A DNA stretch of 35,585 nt from Bacillus sp. SD075 (GTDB taxonomy: Bacteria; Bacillota; Bacilli; Bacillales; DSM-1321): the NCBI RefSeq assembly GCF_017355165.1, contig NZ_JADILK010000046.1, forward strand, positions 1-35,585. Reading direction: 5' to 3'. Every line of letters starts with the position of its first letter. Position 1 is the stretch's first letter. A program made the translations under genes and the position numbers. A model generated the notes under the pieces. The model saw only the letters and a program-made list of their open reading frames with translations. It did not search any database and was not told the origin of the DNA. Positions 8,003 to 16,759 of this stretch are shown here, one piece after another.

Positions 8003-8051
8003 AAAAACTGTAGACAAATTCGAAGAAAGCGAGTTTGACTGCAGTTTTTTT
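8003..8051 (+). terminator. Rho-independent terminator after cls
   Basis: A stem of about 20 bp with three mismatches (AAAAACTGTAGACAAATTCG at 8003-8022 against 8030-8049) ends in a T-run. Confidence 0.75.
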
Positions 8052-8060
8052 ATTTGAAAA

Positions 8061-8185
8061 AGGTTCCAGTTGCCTTCAGAAATACGCTTTCTTTCCACTG
8101 ACAGTCTCCTCGCCGCTAGCGTCTCCGGCGTCTCGGCTAGCCAGTTATTCGGCAGGGGTGTCGTAAATTTATTCAATCCAGTGAA
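8061..8185. repeat. Probable dispersed intergenic repeat of Bacillaceae
   Basis: This non-coding block is more GC-rich than its surroundings and reads ACGCTTTC, CAGTCTCCTCGCCGCTAGCG, TCTCCGGCGTCTCGGCTAGC and GGCAGGGGTGTCGT in order. It resembles the intergenic repeats (CGCTTTCCGCGGGC...CTCCTCGCCGC...) that I know from Bacillaceae genomes. CGCTAGCG and GGCTAGCC are short palindromes. Only one copy is in the window, so repetition is recalled, not seen. Confidence 0.45.
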
Positions 8186-8314
8186 GATTTCATAAAACAG
8201 TAAAAAATCACAAAGGATAACCTAGACTTATTTTATAATCATGGTTCGGGGTGAGGCCATTCCGAACGCCGTTTTGGTACAATAGATCATAACCATAAAA
8301 AAGGGGGAAATGCC

Positions 8315-9064
8315 GTGAAAACGTTTATAATCACAGGGGCTTCTAAAGGTCTAGGAGCTGCAATCGCCAAAGGATGTTTGCAGACGAGTGATCATTGCAT
8401 TTTAGTTTCCCGTACTGCCCATCCTGAAATGCAGAGGATGGCTGACCGATCCGGGACAAAACTTACATTTATTTCGATGGACTTGAATGAAACTGAAAAG
8501 TTACCTTTCTTAGTCAATGAGATTCTTGCTGCTGTCGATGAAACAAGTGACATTTACTTCATTAATAATGCAGGTGTCATTGAACCGATAAAGCCGGTAG
8601 GAAACCTTGGTATAGTAAATTTGGAAACAAGCATGCGGGTGAATTTCATGGCACCCATCGTATTGGCTGATGAATTCGTTAAACAGACACAGAACCGGAA
8701 CAGAAAGAAGGTAATGGTCAACATATCTTCAGGAGCAGCAAAAAACCCTTATCATGGCTGGTCAGCCTATTGCAGTACTAAGGCGGGGCTAGAAATGTTC
8801 ACACGGGTTGCAGGGTTGGAACAGGATAAAACTCCTTTCCCTACTTCCCTCATATCTTTTTCACCAGGTGTAATGGATACGGATATGCAAGGGACAATCC
8901 GGTCAGCAGACGAACAAGACTTTTCCGATCGAGATAAGTTTCATGAATATAAAGAGAAGGGCATGTTAAGAAGACCTGAACTTGTGGCAGATAAACTTTT
9001 GCAACTTCTTGAAGCGGAAGATTTGGAGAATGGGAAGTTCTACGATATTAAGAATTTACTTTGA
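8315..9064 (+). CDS. yueD: SDR oxidoreductase, YueD-like benzil reductase
   Basis: A 249-residue short-chain dehydrogenase/reductase. It has the NADP(H)-binding TGASKGLG motif at residues 7-14, the NNAG motif, the catalytic serine in NISSGAAKNPYHGWSA, and Tyr152/Lys156 in YCSTK. The stretches SGAAKNPY, GWSAYCS and SFSPGVMDT followed by D-M-Q match B. subtilis YueD, described as an (S)-benzoin-forming benzil reductase; the physiological substrate is unknown. The GTG start at 8315 has AAAGGGGG 8 nt upstream, and a terminator follows at 9108. It is monocistronic. Confidence 0.85.
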   Translation: MKTFIITGASKGLGAAIAKGCLQTSDHCILVSRTAHPEMQRMADRSGTKLTFISMDLNETEKLPFLVNEILAAVDETSDIYFINNAGVIEPIKPVGNLGIVNLETSMRVNFMAPIVLADEFVKQTQNRNRKKVMVNISSGAAKNPYHGWSAYCSTKAGLEMFTRVAGLEQDKTPFPTSLISFSPGVMDTDMQGTIRSADEQDFSDRDKFHEYKEKGMLRRPELVADKLLQLLEAEDLENGKFYDIKNLL

Positions 9065-9107
9065 TTTATAGGAATATATGGAACAAGAAATTACCTGATG
9101 GTTGCGT

Positions 9108-9137
9108 GGGGCCGTCCTTTTGGACAGTCTCTTTTTT
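9108..9137 (+). terminator. Rho-independent terminator after yueD
   Basis: GGGGCCGTCC and GGACAGTCTC pair with wobbles around a short T loop, followed by six T. Confidence 0.7.
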
Positions 9138-9266
9138 GTGATTCTTTGTTCCATTTGAAATAAAGGCTAAAAAACCAAGATCTCATCATTAGGAAATGTG
9201 ATAATTCGTTCTATCCAATTACCTGAATAACATAAACTTTTTTGGAGGGAGTTTGGAGGGGTTTGA

Positions 9267-10529
9267 ATGACGATCATTATTGTGAAAAAAGGTGACAGTC
9301 TTTGGGAGATTGCCAAGAAAAATAAAGTTGACCCATCGAAGATAATTGAAGTCAACGGATTGGAATCAACAGCTTTGGTTCCTGGTCTGGCATTGTATAT
9401 ACCTGATGAAAAAGTGGTGTATCGAAGGTATATAATTAAAAGTCAGGATACCCTCACTAGAATCAGCAGTCGTTTTGGAACGAATGCAGGAGCAATCATG
9501 GGGGCAAATCCAGGAATCGTTGCAAACTCGCTAAAAGTCGGTACGGAAATATTTATTCCGTCTCCTTACAAAAATCAATTGATTACGCTGGGTTTCGCCT
9601 TCCCGACTTCAGGTGGCGTAGTATTCGAAACACTTGAGCAGAATGGTGATATATTATCCTATTTAGCCATTGTAGCTTATTCGTTTACAAGGGAAGGAAA
9701 TGCATATGTTGATGGTGATGATCTCCCCATTATAGCGAAATGCGAGCAGACAGGGGTGACACCGCTACTGATGATCCGGAACTTTCAAGATGGTGATTTT
9801 GATGCTGATTTGGCGGGTGATGTCCTTGCTAATTCTGTTTACCGAGCGAATTTAATCAATAGTATGCTGACTTTCGTTAGGGAGAAAGGCTATGGGGGTG
9901 TCAGTATGGACATCGAATTCATTCCACCTGCCAGGCGTTCCGATTATGTGCTTTTTTTAAAAGAATTAAAGGAGGGGTTGAACGAACTGATCCTGCATGT
10001 GAACGTACATGCAAAAACAGCGGATAATCCTGATAATCGAATTGTAGGCGGGCATGATTATCGGGGGATCGGAGAGGCAGCCGACCTTGTTGCCGTGATG
10101 ACCATTGATTATGGATATCCAACTGGCCCGCCTGAACCCATTTCCCCAATTTGGTGGATGGGCGAAGTTCTTCGTTATGCTTTGTCGAATATACCTGAAT
10201 ATAAACTGCAGTCGGCATTTCCTATGTATGGATACGATTGGATAGTACCAAGCCGCGAGACTAAAGCTTTATCAGCTCAAAATGCCCAAAATCTCGCCAT
10301 TGCAACGGGTGCTGAAATAACTTTTGACATTTCAGCGGCATCACCTACCTATTCTTATCAAAGAGAGAATTCGAACCATGTCGTTTGGTTTGAAGATATT
10401 AGATCGATAAGCGCAAAATATGAAATGATTGATGCATACGAACTGATAGGTGCAACTTATTGGCAGATTGGTTTGGAATTCCCGCAGAATTGGGAGTTTA
10501 TAGATAAGAATATCTTGATTATCAAATAG
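9267..10529 (+). CDS. LysM-LysM-GH18 spore-type peptidoglycan/chitin hydrolase
   Basis: The 420-residue protein starts with two LysM domains (about residues 2-46 and 51-96; VKKGDSLWEIAKK and IKSQDTLTRISSRFG) that bind glycan. A glycoside hydrolase family 18 barrel follows (about 100-420). The GH18 acid is Glu217 in the GGVSMDIEF motif, with Asp215 two residues before it; the first aspartate of the usual DxxDxDxE is absent, as in other spore enzymes of this class. There is no signal peptide, typical of SleL/YaaH/YdhD proteins, which are made in the mother cell and placed in the coat, where they degrade cortex fragments during germination. The ATG at 9267 has GGAGGGG 5-7 nt upstream. Which of the YaaH/YdhD/SleL paralogues it matches best cannot be decided here. 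Confidence 0.88.
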   Translation: MTIIIVKKGDSLWEIAKKNKVDPSKIIEVNGLESTALVPGLALYIPDEKVVYRRYIIKSQDTLTRISSRFGTNAGAIMGANPGIVANSLKVGTEIFIPSPYKNQLITLGFAFPTSGGVVFETLEQNGDILSYLAIVAYSFTREGNAYVDGDDLPIIAKCEQTGVTPLLMIRNFQDGDFDADLAGDVLANSVYRANLINSMLTFVREKGYGGVSMDIEFIPPARRSDYVLFLKELKEGLNELILHVNVHAKTADNPDNRIVGGHDYRGIGEAADLVAVMTIDYGYPTGPPEPISPIWWMGEVLRYALSNIPEYKLQSAFPMYGYDWIVPSRETKALSAQNAQNLAIATGAEITFDISAASPTYSYQRENSNHVVWFEDIRSISAKYEMIDAYELIGATYWQIGLEFPQNWEFIDKNILIIK

Positions 10530-10666
10530 AATGAATGGGTACAGTCGGTGTAAGGAAGTATGATATATTTTTTTCCCTCGTTTGGTAGTGCAGCGTTTAT
10601 CAGGACCAAGCCAAATACACCCAACACGTTTTAAAGAGAGACAATATTTTCGATGGGCCTTAAATC

Positions 10667-10697
10667 AGGAGCCATGGAAAACCAAGGCTCCTTTTTA
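10667..10697 (+). terminator. Rho-independent terminator after the GH18 gene
   Basis: AGGAGCC (10667-10673) and GGCTCCT (10686-10692) form a 7-bp stem followed by TTTTAAT. Confidence 0.7.
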
Positions 10698-10740
10698 ATA
10701 GTGAATCAAATGGAATGCATCATCTAGGAATATGAGATGA

Positions 10741-11961
10741 CTAACTTGACAGTGATTGATCACATTTTTTCCCTTGTAAGTCTTTCCTTTTAAAAGATGC
10801 ATAAAGAAAGGCAAGGAATATCAGGGTGGAAGAAAATTGGAACGTCGTTTTGACACTATATGTTTCCGTTATATATCCTAATAGTAAGACAGAGCCGGCA
10901 AATGTAAGATTGATGACCGCTCCCCAAACGGAATGTATTTTTGCAAGAGTCTTTTCCGAAGCATGGTCTTGGAATAGCTTGGTGTAGATCACTTCCCGGA
11001 TTTGTTCTGGGAGACCGTACAGGCATGCCAGCAGCAAAGCCAAAGCAGGAATACTGGTAGTTCCAAAAAGCAGGATCAGCAATGAACTGAGAAATAGCCC
11101 GAATGTGATGAAGAATCCAATATATTTTTCTAGTAACTTGGCAAAACGGAAGACGATTAATCCACTGATAATCATGCCGACAAAGTAGCTTGTGTTAATA
11201 TATCCCCACCACTCCTCACTCAGTTGCAGGTTCTGTTCTACATATATATAGATAACGGCAGCCACCCACACGCTTGAAGCTAAAGTAGTTATAAAATCAA
11301 TGGAAATGAGGGTACGGATAGTTGGGATTTGGCGAATCGCAATCCATCCGGACTTAATCGAATCCCAGTTTGACGGAGCAACAGAGTCCGTCGTTTGTTC
11401 TGTTACTTGGATTCTCACTGTATAGATCGTTGAAACGCCAAAAAGCATGACCGTAAGCCAAATAATGAAACTGCTGTTGGTACTTATCAATAAGGCGGAA
11501 CCTAGTGGCCATCCTGCGACAAAGATGGTCTGAGTGATCACATTCAAGAAACCATTCGCTTTCATCCGTTCTTTTATTGGAACTAATTGAGGAACCAAAG
11601 CAGCGCTGACCGGGGCTGCAACTCCATCCAATAATGAAATCATGGCAATGAAAAAAATGACGGCAACGGAAAAACCATGATTGAAACTTATCATATAGAT
11701 TCCTAGGCAAACGAGTAAGATCGTTTTCCACCATTGAGATTGCACTAGGATTCTTTTTAAAGGAAACCTGTCAATGACAAGGGGGGCAAGTAAACTGCTG
11801 ATAAACCGAAAAATCGTTGTAGTGAACGGAAGCAAGCTCAAATAAAAGGCAGATCCCGTCATGGTATATAATAGTGAAATCAACCCGACTACATAAAATA
11901 TATCCCCTAGATTGGCAAACGCCTGACCGAGCCAAAGGCATCGAAACGATGTGTTTTTCAT
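10741..11961 (-). CDS. MFS efflux transporter (DHA3/macrolide-efflux type)
   Basis: A 406-residue integral membrane protein with about 12 hydrophobic segments and the N-terminal pattern FRCLWLGQAFANLGD, which is characteristic of the MFS_3 (DHA3) drug-efflux branch. The loop after the second helix reads PLVIDRFPLKRIL, a degenerate version of the usual D-R-x-x-R/K-R motif A. The substrate cannot be predicted. The ATG at 11961 is chosen because AAAGGATG lies just upstream; a TTG six codons earlier (11979) would overlap that site. The upstream leader has a strong Shine-Dalgarno sequence followed at once by GTG-TAA (12022-12017), described under findings. It is divergent from the ABC exporter at 12194. 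Confidence 0.82.
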   Translation of the reverse strand: MKNTSFRCLWLGQAFANLGDIFYVVGLISLLYTMTGSAFYLSLLPFTTTIFRFISSLLAPLVIDRFPLKRILVQSQWWKTILLVCLGIYMISFNHGFSVAVIFFIAMISLLDGVAAPVSAALVPQLVPIKERMKANGFLNVITQTIFVAGWPLGSALLISTNSSFIIWLTVMLFGVSTIYTVRIQVTEQTTDSVAPSNWDSIKSGWIAIRQIPTIRTLISIDFITTLASSVWVAAVIYIYVEQNLQLSEEWWGYINTSYFVGMIISGLIVFRFAKLLEKYIGFFITFGLFLSSLLILLFGTTSIPALALLLACLYGLPEQIREVIYTKLFQDHASEKTLAKIHSVWGAVINLTFAGSVLLLGYITETYSVKTTFQFSSTLIFLAFLYASFKRKDLQGKKCDQSLSS

Positions 11962-12106
11962 GAATACCATCCTTTTCAAAAATAATGTTCATGGATCTTT
12001 AGAATGGTTATTTTTTTTACACTGGATTCCCTCCTTAATATAATTGCATGAGCCGGGTTGGGCTGTTTAATATAGATGATTTTACCATAATATGAACACG
12101 GGGGTT

Positions 12107-12140
12107 TTGAAATGCTTGTTGAATTGAAATGCTTGCTGAA
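12107..12140 (+). repeat. Two tandem copies of a 17-bp repeat in the ABC exporter promoter
   Basis: TTGAAATGCTTGTTGAA (12107-12123) is followed without a gap by TTGAAATGCTTGCTGAA (12124-12140), with one difference. The second copy contains the predicted -35 element, so the repeats could be activator or repressor sites. Confidence 0.75.
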
Positions 12141-12161
12141 TAATGGATATGGAATTATACT
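12133..12161 (+). promoter_or_regulatory. Putative promoter of the ABC exporter
   Basis: TTGCTG (12133-12138), a 17-bp spacer and TATACT (12156-12161) give a reasonable sigma-A promoter with a start near 12168, shortly before the ribosome binding site. Confidence 0.5.
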
Positions 12162-12193
12162 CCTTAATATATATAAAAAAGGAGAAAAATTTG

Positions 12194-13909
12194 ATGATTC
12201 GACGTTTTGCTTCATATTACCTGCCGCATAAGCGGTTATTTATTATTGATTTCTTCAGTGCAGTGGTAGTGGCTGTACTTGAACTTGCATTTCCGCTAGC
12301 TGTTCAGTGGTTTATAGATACACTGCTGCCTGGCGACGATTGGTCTGCAATTGTTTCGGTAAGTGTCGGTTTGTTCCTTGTTTATATCATTAGCACCCTC
12401 CTACAGTTCATCGTAGGATATTGGGGTCACAAATTGGGTATCAATATCGAGACTGATATGCGTGAGGAATTATTTGAGCATGTGCAAAAACAATCTTTTC
12501 GTTTTTTCGATAACACGAAAACCGGCCATATCATGAGCCGCATAACCAATGATCTGTTTGATATTGGTGAACTTGCACACCACGGTCCCGAAGATTTATT
12601 CATTGCTTTCATGACTTTTATAGGTGCATTTTGGATTATGTTGACAATCAATGTGAAACTGGCACTCATATCGGTTTGCATTTTGCCGTTCCTCGTTTTA
12701 TTAATTGTCATAAGTAATATAAAGATGAATAAAGCCTGGAATAAAATGTATACAGAAGTTGCAGACGTAAATGCCCGTGTGGAAGATAGCGTCTCAGGAG
12801 TGAGGGTTGTCCAATCCTTTACTAATGAAACATATGAAATGAAAAGATTTTCTACTAATAATCGCAGATTCCGTAAAGCGAAACTTCTTGGGTATAAGGT
12901 AATGTCCTTTAGCTTATCAGGCATTTACATGATGACGAGGTTTATGACCCTTGCCGTGTTGGTGATGGGAGCTTGGCTAACTTTTCATGGGCAGCTCTCT
13001 TATGGTGAACTGGTTGCATTTGTCTTATACGTTAACGTATTATTTAAGCCAATTGACAAAATCAGTGCGTTGATGGAACTCTATCCAAAAGGGATGGCCG
13101 GCTTTAAGCGTTTTACGGAACTTCTGGATATCGCGCCTGATGTCGTGGATAAAAAGGATGCATTATCGGTAACCACCCTTTTAGGTGATATTTCCTTTAA
13201 AGACGTTTCTTTTAACTATGAAGACAAAAAGTCCGTGTTAAAAGATATTGACCTTACTATTAAAGCAGGTGAAACCATCGCTTTTGTCGGGCCTTCAGGA
13301 GCAGGGAAAACGACCATATGTTCATTGATCCCGCGTTTTTATGACGTTAAAGCCGGTTCTATTTCCATTGATGGAATAGATATTCGCGAGATGACGAAAA
13401 AGTCATTGCGTTCACAAATTGGCATTGTCCAGCAAGACGTGTTTCTTTTCACAGGAACGGTAAAAGAGAACATTGCGTACGGAATGCTTGACGCATCGGA
13501 TGAACAAATTCTGGAAGCCGCAAAGAAAGCCCATTTAGAGACTTTCATTGAAGGACTTCCAGATGGCTACGAGACTCAAATAGGTGAACGCGGCTTGAAA
13601 TTATCTGGAGGACAAAAACAACGGATTGCAATAGCAAGGATGTTTTTGAAGAATCCGCCCATATTAATTCTCGATGAGGCAACCTCTGCACTCGATACTG
13701 AGACGGAAAAAATAATTCAGCAGTCACTTACAGAACTAGCTGAAAATAGAACTACGTTAATCATTGCACACCGATTGGCAACCATTCGAAACGCTGACAA
13801 GATCGTTGTTGTTACGGAAGAAGGAATTGCTGAAGAGGGCGGTCACGATGATTTACTTAAGCAGGGTGGCATTTTTGCCAATCTGCATCAATTACAATTC
13901 CAAAAATGA
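12194..13909 (+). CDS. ABC exporter half-transporter (membrane + ATPase fusion)
   Basis: A 571-residue half-transporter. The N-terminal six-helix ABC exporter domain (about residues 15-310) is fused to a nucleotide-binding domain (about 335-571). The latter has Walker A GPSGAGKTT from Gly366, the LSGGQKQR signature from Leu470, Walker B ILILDEATSALD with Asp494-Glu495, and the H-loop IIAHRLATI. All ATPase motifs are intact, so it can work as a homodimer like Sav1866/BmrA-type multidrug or lipid exporters; the substrate is unknown. The start at ATG 12194 follows AAAGGAG by 8 nt; TTG at 12191 is an equal alternative. The neighbouring divergent MFS gene suggests a drug-efflux context. A strong terminator follows. 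Confidence 0.9.
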   Translation: MIRRFASYYLPHKRLFIIDFFSAVVVAVLELAFPLAVQWFIDTLLPGDDWSAIVSVSVGLFLVYIISTLLQFIVGYWGHKLGINIETDMREELFEHVQKQSFRFFDNTKTGHIMSRITNDLFDIGELAHHGPEDLFIAFMTFIGAFWIMLTINVKLALISVCILPFLVLLIVISNIKMNKAWNKMYTEVADVNARVEDSVSGVRVVQSFTNETYEMKRFSTNNRRFRKAKLLGYKVMSFSLSGIYMMTRFMTLAVLVMGAWLTFHGQLSYGELVAFVLYVNVLFKPIDKISALMELYPKGMAGFKRFTELLDIAPDVVDKKDALSVTTLLGDISFKDVSFNYEDKKSVLKDIDLTIKAGETIAFVGPSGAGKTTICSLIPRFYDVKAGSISIDGIDIREMTKKSLRSQIGIVQQDVFLFTGTVKENIAYGMLDASDEQILEAAKKAHLETFIEGLPDGYETQIGERGLKLSGGQKQRIAIARMFLKNPPILILDEATSALDTETEKIIQQSLTELAENRTTLIIAHRLATIRNADKIVVVTEEGIAEEGGHDDLLKQGGIFANLHQLQFQK

Positions 13910-13911
13910 TA

Positions 13912-13947
13912 AAAAGCTATATGTCCTTACAAGGACATATAGCTTTT
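13912..13947. terminator. Strong terminator after the ABC exporter
   Basis: A perfect 17-bp inverted repeat (AAAAGCTATATGTCCTT, 13912-13928, and its complement at 13931-13947) ends in a T-run on both strands. Confidence 0.85.
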
Positions 13948-14039
13948 ATTAATATGGTGGAGTTATTTATTTTCATTAAGTGAAATAATTAATAAAATGA
14001 AGGTATGAGATGAGGTATTCCTTTTCAGTGACTTTAAAC

Positions 14040-14640
14040 TTAATACTTTACCAATGCTTCAACCACTTTCGCTTTACTGTCATACCATTGTATTTTATAG
14101 AACTGAACTACGATTCCATATTGGGATTTATATTAATGATGTCACTCCTGCTTCTTTAGTAAGTTCTACGAGGAACAAAAGAGTTGTATCAGGTCAGCTA
14201 ACTGTTCAAGCCAAGCGGGTCCTCAAGTAGCTTCCGCAACTGGTAAGTTCTAATTCATTTCAGGTTGTGTGGACCCTAAATTGTTATCATTGTAATGTAC
14301 TGTATCCGCAAAGCCATTATTTTCTAATAAATAATATTGACCACTTATGAATCAGATAATATCGGACGACTCTTCACTGACATTCTCCTTTAATCTTTCC
14401 TTTGTTTCTACTTTAGTTTCAAAGTCCGTAATCGCTTCTATTGCGTCAATTTCTTTTTTATGAAATTTCAACTAAAACGTCAGTCTATAACTCTCTTTAT
14501 CTTTAAACACAAAAGGTGCTGCAACTTATTCATACACATCATATTGGAGAGTCGTTTAGGAAACACAACAAAGCTCTGAATCCACTTACCGTGTCGACAG
14601 GAATGGTAACCTTAGTGAATTACATTGCAATTGAGGAACA
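14040..14640 (-). pseudogene. Decayed minus-strand gene of unknown family
   Basis: Reading the minus strand downward, protein-like pieces occur in sensible order but in changing frames and with internal stops. FTKVTIPVDTVSGFRALL lies near 14560-14620. A long frame at 14556-14352 includes APFVFKDKESYRLTF, a stop, then KEIDAIEAITDFETKVETK and ends in a stop. SGQYYLLENNGFADTVHYND and GPAWLEQLADLIQ follow, and finally GIVVQFYKIQWYDSKAKVVE ends at 14040. The pieces have the look of a real hydrophilic, possibly secreted, protein of 200 residues or more, broken by at least two stops and several frameshifts. I do not recognise the family. Confidence 0.45.
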
Positions 14641-14682
14641 ATAATTCCTCTTGAACCAAGAGCGTGAGGCTGTATGAAGTAA

Positions 14683-14841
14683 ATGTTTTTTTCTTATAAA
14701 CAAAGCGAAAGGTTTAAATTAGCAAGTGTAATCGATGAAAATGGTCAAATTAAAACAGCAGAAGGAGCATCTTTAATCAAAAAAAGAGACCACTCTATTC
14801 TGTCGTTCGATTTAGGTGATTTTGAAATTATAAGTACATAG
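14683..14841 (+). CDS. Short frame of unknown status (52 aa)
   Basis: An ATG frame beginning MFFSYKQSERFKLAS and including ENGQIKTAEGASLIKK and SILSFDLGDFEI ends at 14841. The residue pattern looks like real protein with alternating strands, but there is no convincing ribosome binding site and it sits beside decayed DNA. It may be the tail of a lost gene. A frame on the other strand at 14745-14954 looks like its shadow. Confidence 0.3.
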   Translation: MFFSYKQSERFKLASVIDENGQIKTAEGASLIKKRDHSILSFDLGDFEIIST

Positions 14842-14847
14842 GGGAGA

Positions 14848-14958
14848 ATGGTAGTGAATAATGTAAAAGTAAAATATAATAACAATACCCAAATATCAAT
14901 AATAACTTTAGAAGGTTTACTATTTTTTAAAAAATTGAAAAATTTGGATGTCAAGTAG
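14848..14958 (+). CDS. Very short frame of unknown status (36 aa)
   Basis: AGGGGAG precedes the ATG at 14848 by only about 1-2 nt, or the in-frame GTG at 14854 by 7 nt. The frame reads VKVKYNNNTQISIITLEGLL and ends in basic residues. It follows the 52-codon frame by 6 nt. It could be a tiny gene or another piece of a lost gene. Confidence 0.25.
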   Translation: MVVNNVKVKYNNNTQISIITLEGLLFFKKLKNLDVK

Positions 14959-14968
14959 GTATGTCAGT

Positions 14969-14977
14969 CATATAGTA
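14969..14977 (+). promoter_or_regulatory. Candidate sigma-K -10 element upstream of spsIJKL
   Basis: CATATAGTA fits the sigma-K -10 consensus CATAnnnTA and lies 85 nt before spsI. I see no matching AC-type -35 at the right distance. Sigma-K control of the sps operon is known in B. subtilis, so the site is worth noting but weak. Confidence 0.3.
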
Positions 14978-15062
14978 ATATGTAATATCAACATGATTGG
15001 AAAGAAACTCTTTGATTTGTGCAATACATCGGATGCTAATACAATAAAAAGGGTGGTAAAAA

Positions 15063-15803
15063 ATGAAAGGAGTAATACTTGCTGGTGGTACAGGGTCCCG
15101 TCTAGATCCATTGACTAAATTTCTGAATAAGCATCTTTTGCCAGTAGGACCTTACCCAATGATTTATTGGTCAATTTTAAAGTTGAAAGACGCCGGAATA
15201 AATGAAATTTTAATTGTAACAAATAAAAACCATCTTCATTCCTTTATCGAGTTATTGGGACTTGGGGAAGATCTCCATGTAAACATTCAATTCAAAATAC
15301 AGGGTAACGAAGGCGGAGGAATAGCAGATGCACTAGTGACAGCTAAAAAATTTATAGATAATGATAAATTTGTCGTATTACTAGGAGATAATATTTTTGA
15401 AGATTCATTATCCCCTTATGTTCAGTCATTTCAAAAACAGAAAAAGGGTGCAATGGTACTTCTAAAAGAAGTGGAACATCTTACTCGATATGGTGTACCT
15501 CATTTAGACAAAACCAATCAAAAAATAAAGTTCATTATTGAAAAACCGAGCAATCCTCCGTCTACATATTGTGTGACTGGAATCTATTTGTTTGATCAAA
15601 AGGTTTTTGAATATATTGAAACGATTCATCCTTCATATCGAAATGAGTTGGAAATAACCGATGTGAATAATCTCTATATTCAAGATGATCAACTGCAATA
15701 TGATATTTTACAAGGATGGTGGGTTGATGCAGGCACACATGAGTCGCTTTATCAGGCGAATCAATATGTATACGAAAAAATAAAGAAGGAGGATGCGAAT
15801 TGA
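15063..15803 (+). CDS. spsI: SpsI, glucose-1-phosphate thymidylyltransferase
   Basis: The 246-residue nucleotidyltransferase has [15 protein letters not shown] at residues 6-20, a variant (Ser for Thr) of the GGxGTRLxPxT pyrophosphorylase motif. It also has [11 protein letters not shown] (metal-binding GDN) and the EKP and GxWxDxGT-like ([12 protein letters not shown]) motifs of RmlA. It should make dTDP-glucose, the first step to dTDP-L-rhamnose. The length, and the following 319-, 285- and 152-residue genes, match the B. subtilis spore-coat genes spsI, spsJ, spsK and spsL rather than the longer RmlA (about 290). The ATG has GGGTGG upstream. Its stop overlaps the spsJ start by 4 nt. Confidence 0.9.
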   Translation: MKGVILAGGTGSRLDPLTKFLNKHLLPVGPYPMIYWSILKLKDAGINEILIVTNKNHLHSFIELLGLGEDLHVNIQFKIQGNEGGGIADALVTAKKFIDNDKFVVLLGDNIFEDSLSPYVQSFQKQKKGAMVLLKEVEHLTRYGVPHLDKTNQKIKFIIEKPSNPPSTYCVTGIYLFDQKVFEYIETIHPSYRNELEITDVNNLYIQDDQLQYDILQGWWVDAGTHESLYQANQYVYEKIKKEDAN

Positions 15804-16759
15804 AACGACACCTCCTCATAACAGGTGGAGCCGGTTTTATTGGATCCAATTTTATTTCCTATTTACTTGAAAATTCTAATTACTATATAACTAACGTGGA
15901 CTCTTTAACCTATGCCGGTAATCTTGAGAATATCCAATCATTTGAGAAATCGAATCGCTGTCGTAGTATTCAAGCAGATATTGGTGAAAAAACAGAATTA
16001 TCCAAGGTATTTGATCAAGATTATTTTGCCATCATTAACTTCGCAGCCGAATCCCATGTAGACCGTAGTATTGAGGATGCATTACCGTTTATTCATACAA
16101 ATATTATTGGGACATACAACCTATTACAAGCGGTTATTTCTGGAAAAGCTCATAAAATGATTCAAATCTCAACAGATGAAGTATATGGCTCTTTAGAGCC
16201 GAATGATTCTCCATTTACTGAAACAACCTCTCTTGCTCCGAACAATCCATATTCTGCAAGTAAAGCTAGTGCGGATTTATTAGTAAGATCCTACTTCCAA
16301 ACCTATAAACTGCCTTTAACGGTTACACGATGCAGCAATAATTATGGTCCCATGCAACATACAGAAAAATTCATTCCTAAAGTCATTACGAGAGCCTTAA
16401 ATAATACAGAAATCCCTTTATATGGGGACGGATTGAACATTCGTGATTGGATATACGTTGAGGATCATTGCCGGGCCATCCATGCTGTTCTTGAAAAGGG
16501 ATTGTCCGGTGAGGTTTATAATATTGGAGGTTCAGAGGAAAAAACAAATCGAGAAATAATCGACTATATTTTAAAGCAGTTAAGAAAAGAGGAAAAACTA
16601 ATCAAGCATGTAGCGGACCGAAAAGGGCATGATCGCCGATACTCCATGGATTCCACCAAAATCTCTAGGGAACTAGGTTGGAGTCCAACTATTTCTTTTC
16701 ATGTAGGGATTCAAAAGACAATCGAATGGTATCGCCAAAAGGAACAAAAGAATGGGTGA
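15800..16759 (+). CDS. spsJ: SpsJ, dTDP-glucose 4,6-dehydratase
   Basis: An extended SDR enzyme (319 residues) that converts dTDP-glucose to dTDP-4-keto-6-deoxyglucose. It shows [10 protein letters not shown] (residues 8-17) for NAD binding, [12 protein letters not shown], the STDEVYG active-site stretch (Thr/Asp/Glu of dehydratases) and YSASKAS with the catalytic Tyr and Lys. RDWIYVEDH near the C-terminal domain is typical of RmlB. The TTG start (15800) overlaps the spsI stop, with AAGGAGG upstream, so translation is coupled. The stop overlaps the spsK start by 8 nt. Confidence 0.95.
   Translation: MKRHLLITGGAGFIGSNFISYLLENSNYYITNVDSLTYAGNLENIQSFEKSNRCRSIQADIGEKTELSKVFDQDYFAIINFAAESHVDRSIEDALPFIHTNIIGTYNLLQAVISGKAHKMIQISTDEVYGSLEPNDSPFTETTSLAPNNPYSASKASADLLVRSYFQTYKLPLTVTRCSNNYGPMQHTEKFIPKVITRALNNTEIPLYGDGLNIRDWIYVEDHCRAIHAVLEKGLSGEVYNIGGSEEKTNREIIDYILKQLRKEEKLIKHVADRKGHDRRYSMDSTKISRELGWSPTISFHVGIQKTIEWYRQKEQKNG

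Noticed and set aside
11354..11734. 126-codon minus-strand frame
   Set aside because: It is an out-of-phase frame inside the MFS gene, rich in Cys, His and Trp as expected for a shadow.
12427..12924. 165-codon open frame on the minus strand
   Set aside because: It lies wholly inside the ABC exporter gene, whose frame has intact domains; the antisense frame has no ribosome binding site or recognisable content.
15562..15849. 95-codon minus-strand frame over the spsI/spsJ junction
   Set aside because: Antisense shadow of two clear sugar genes.
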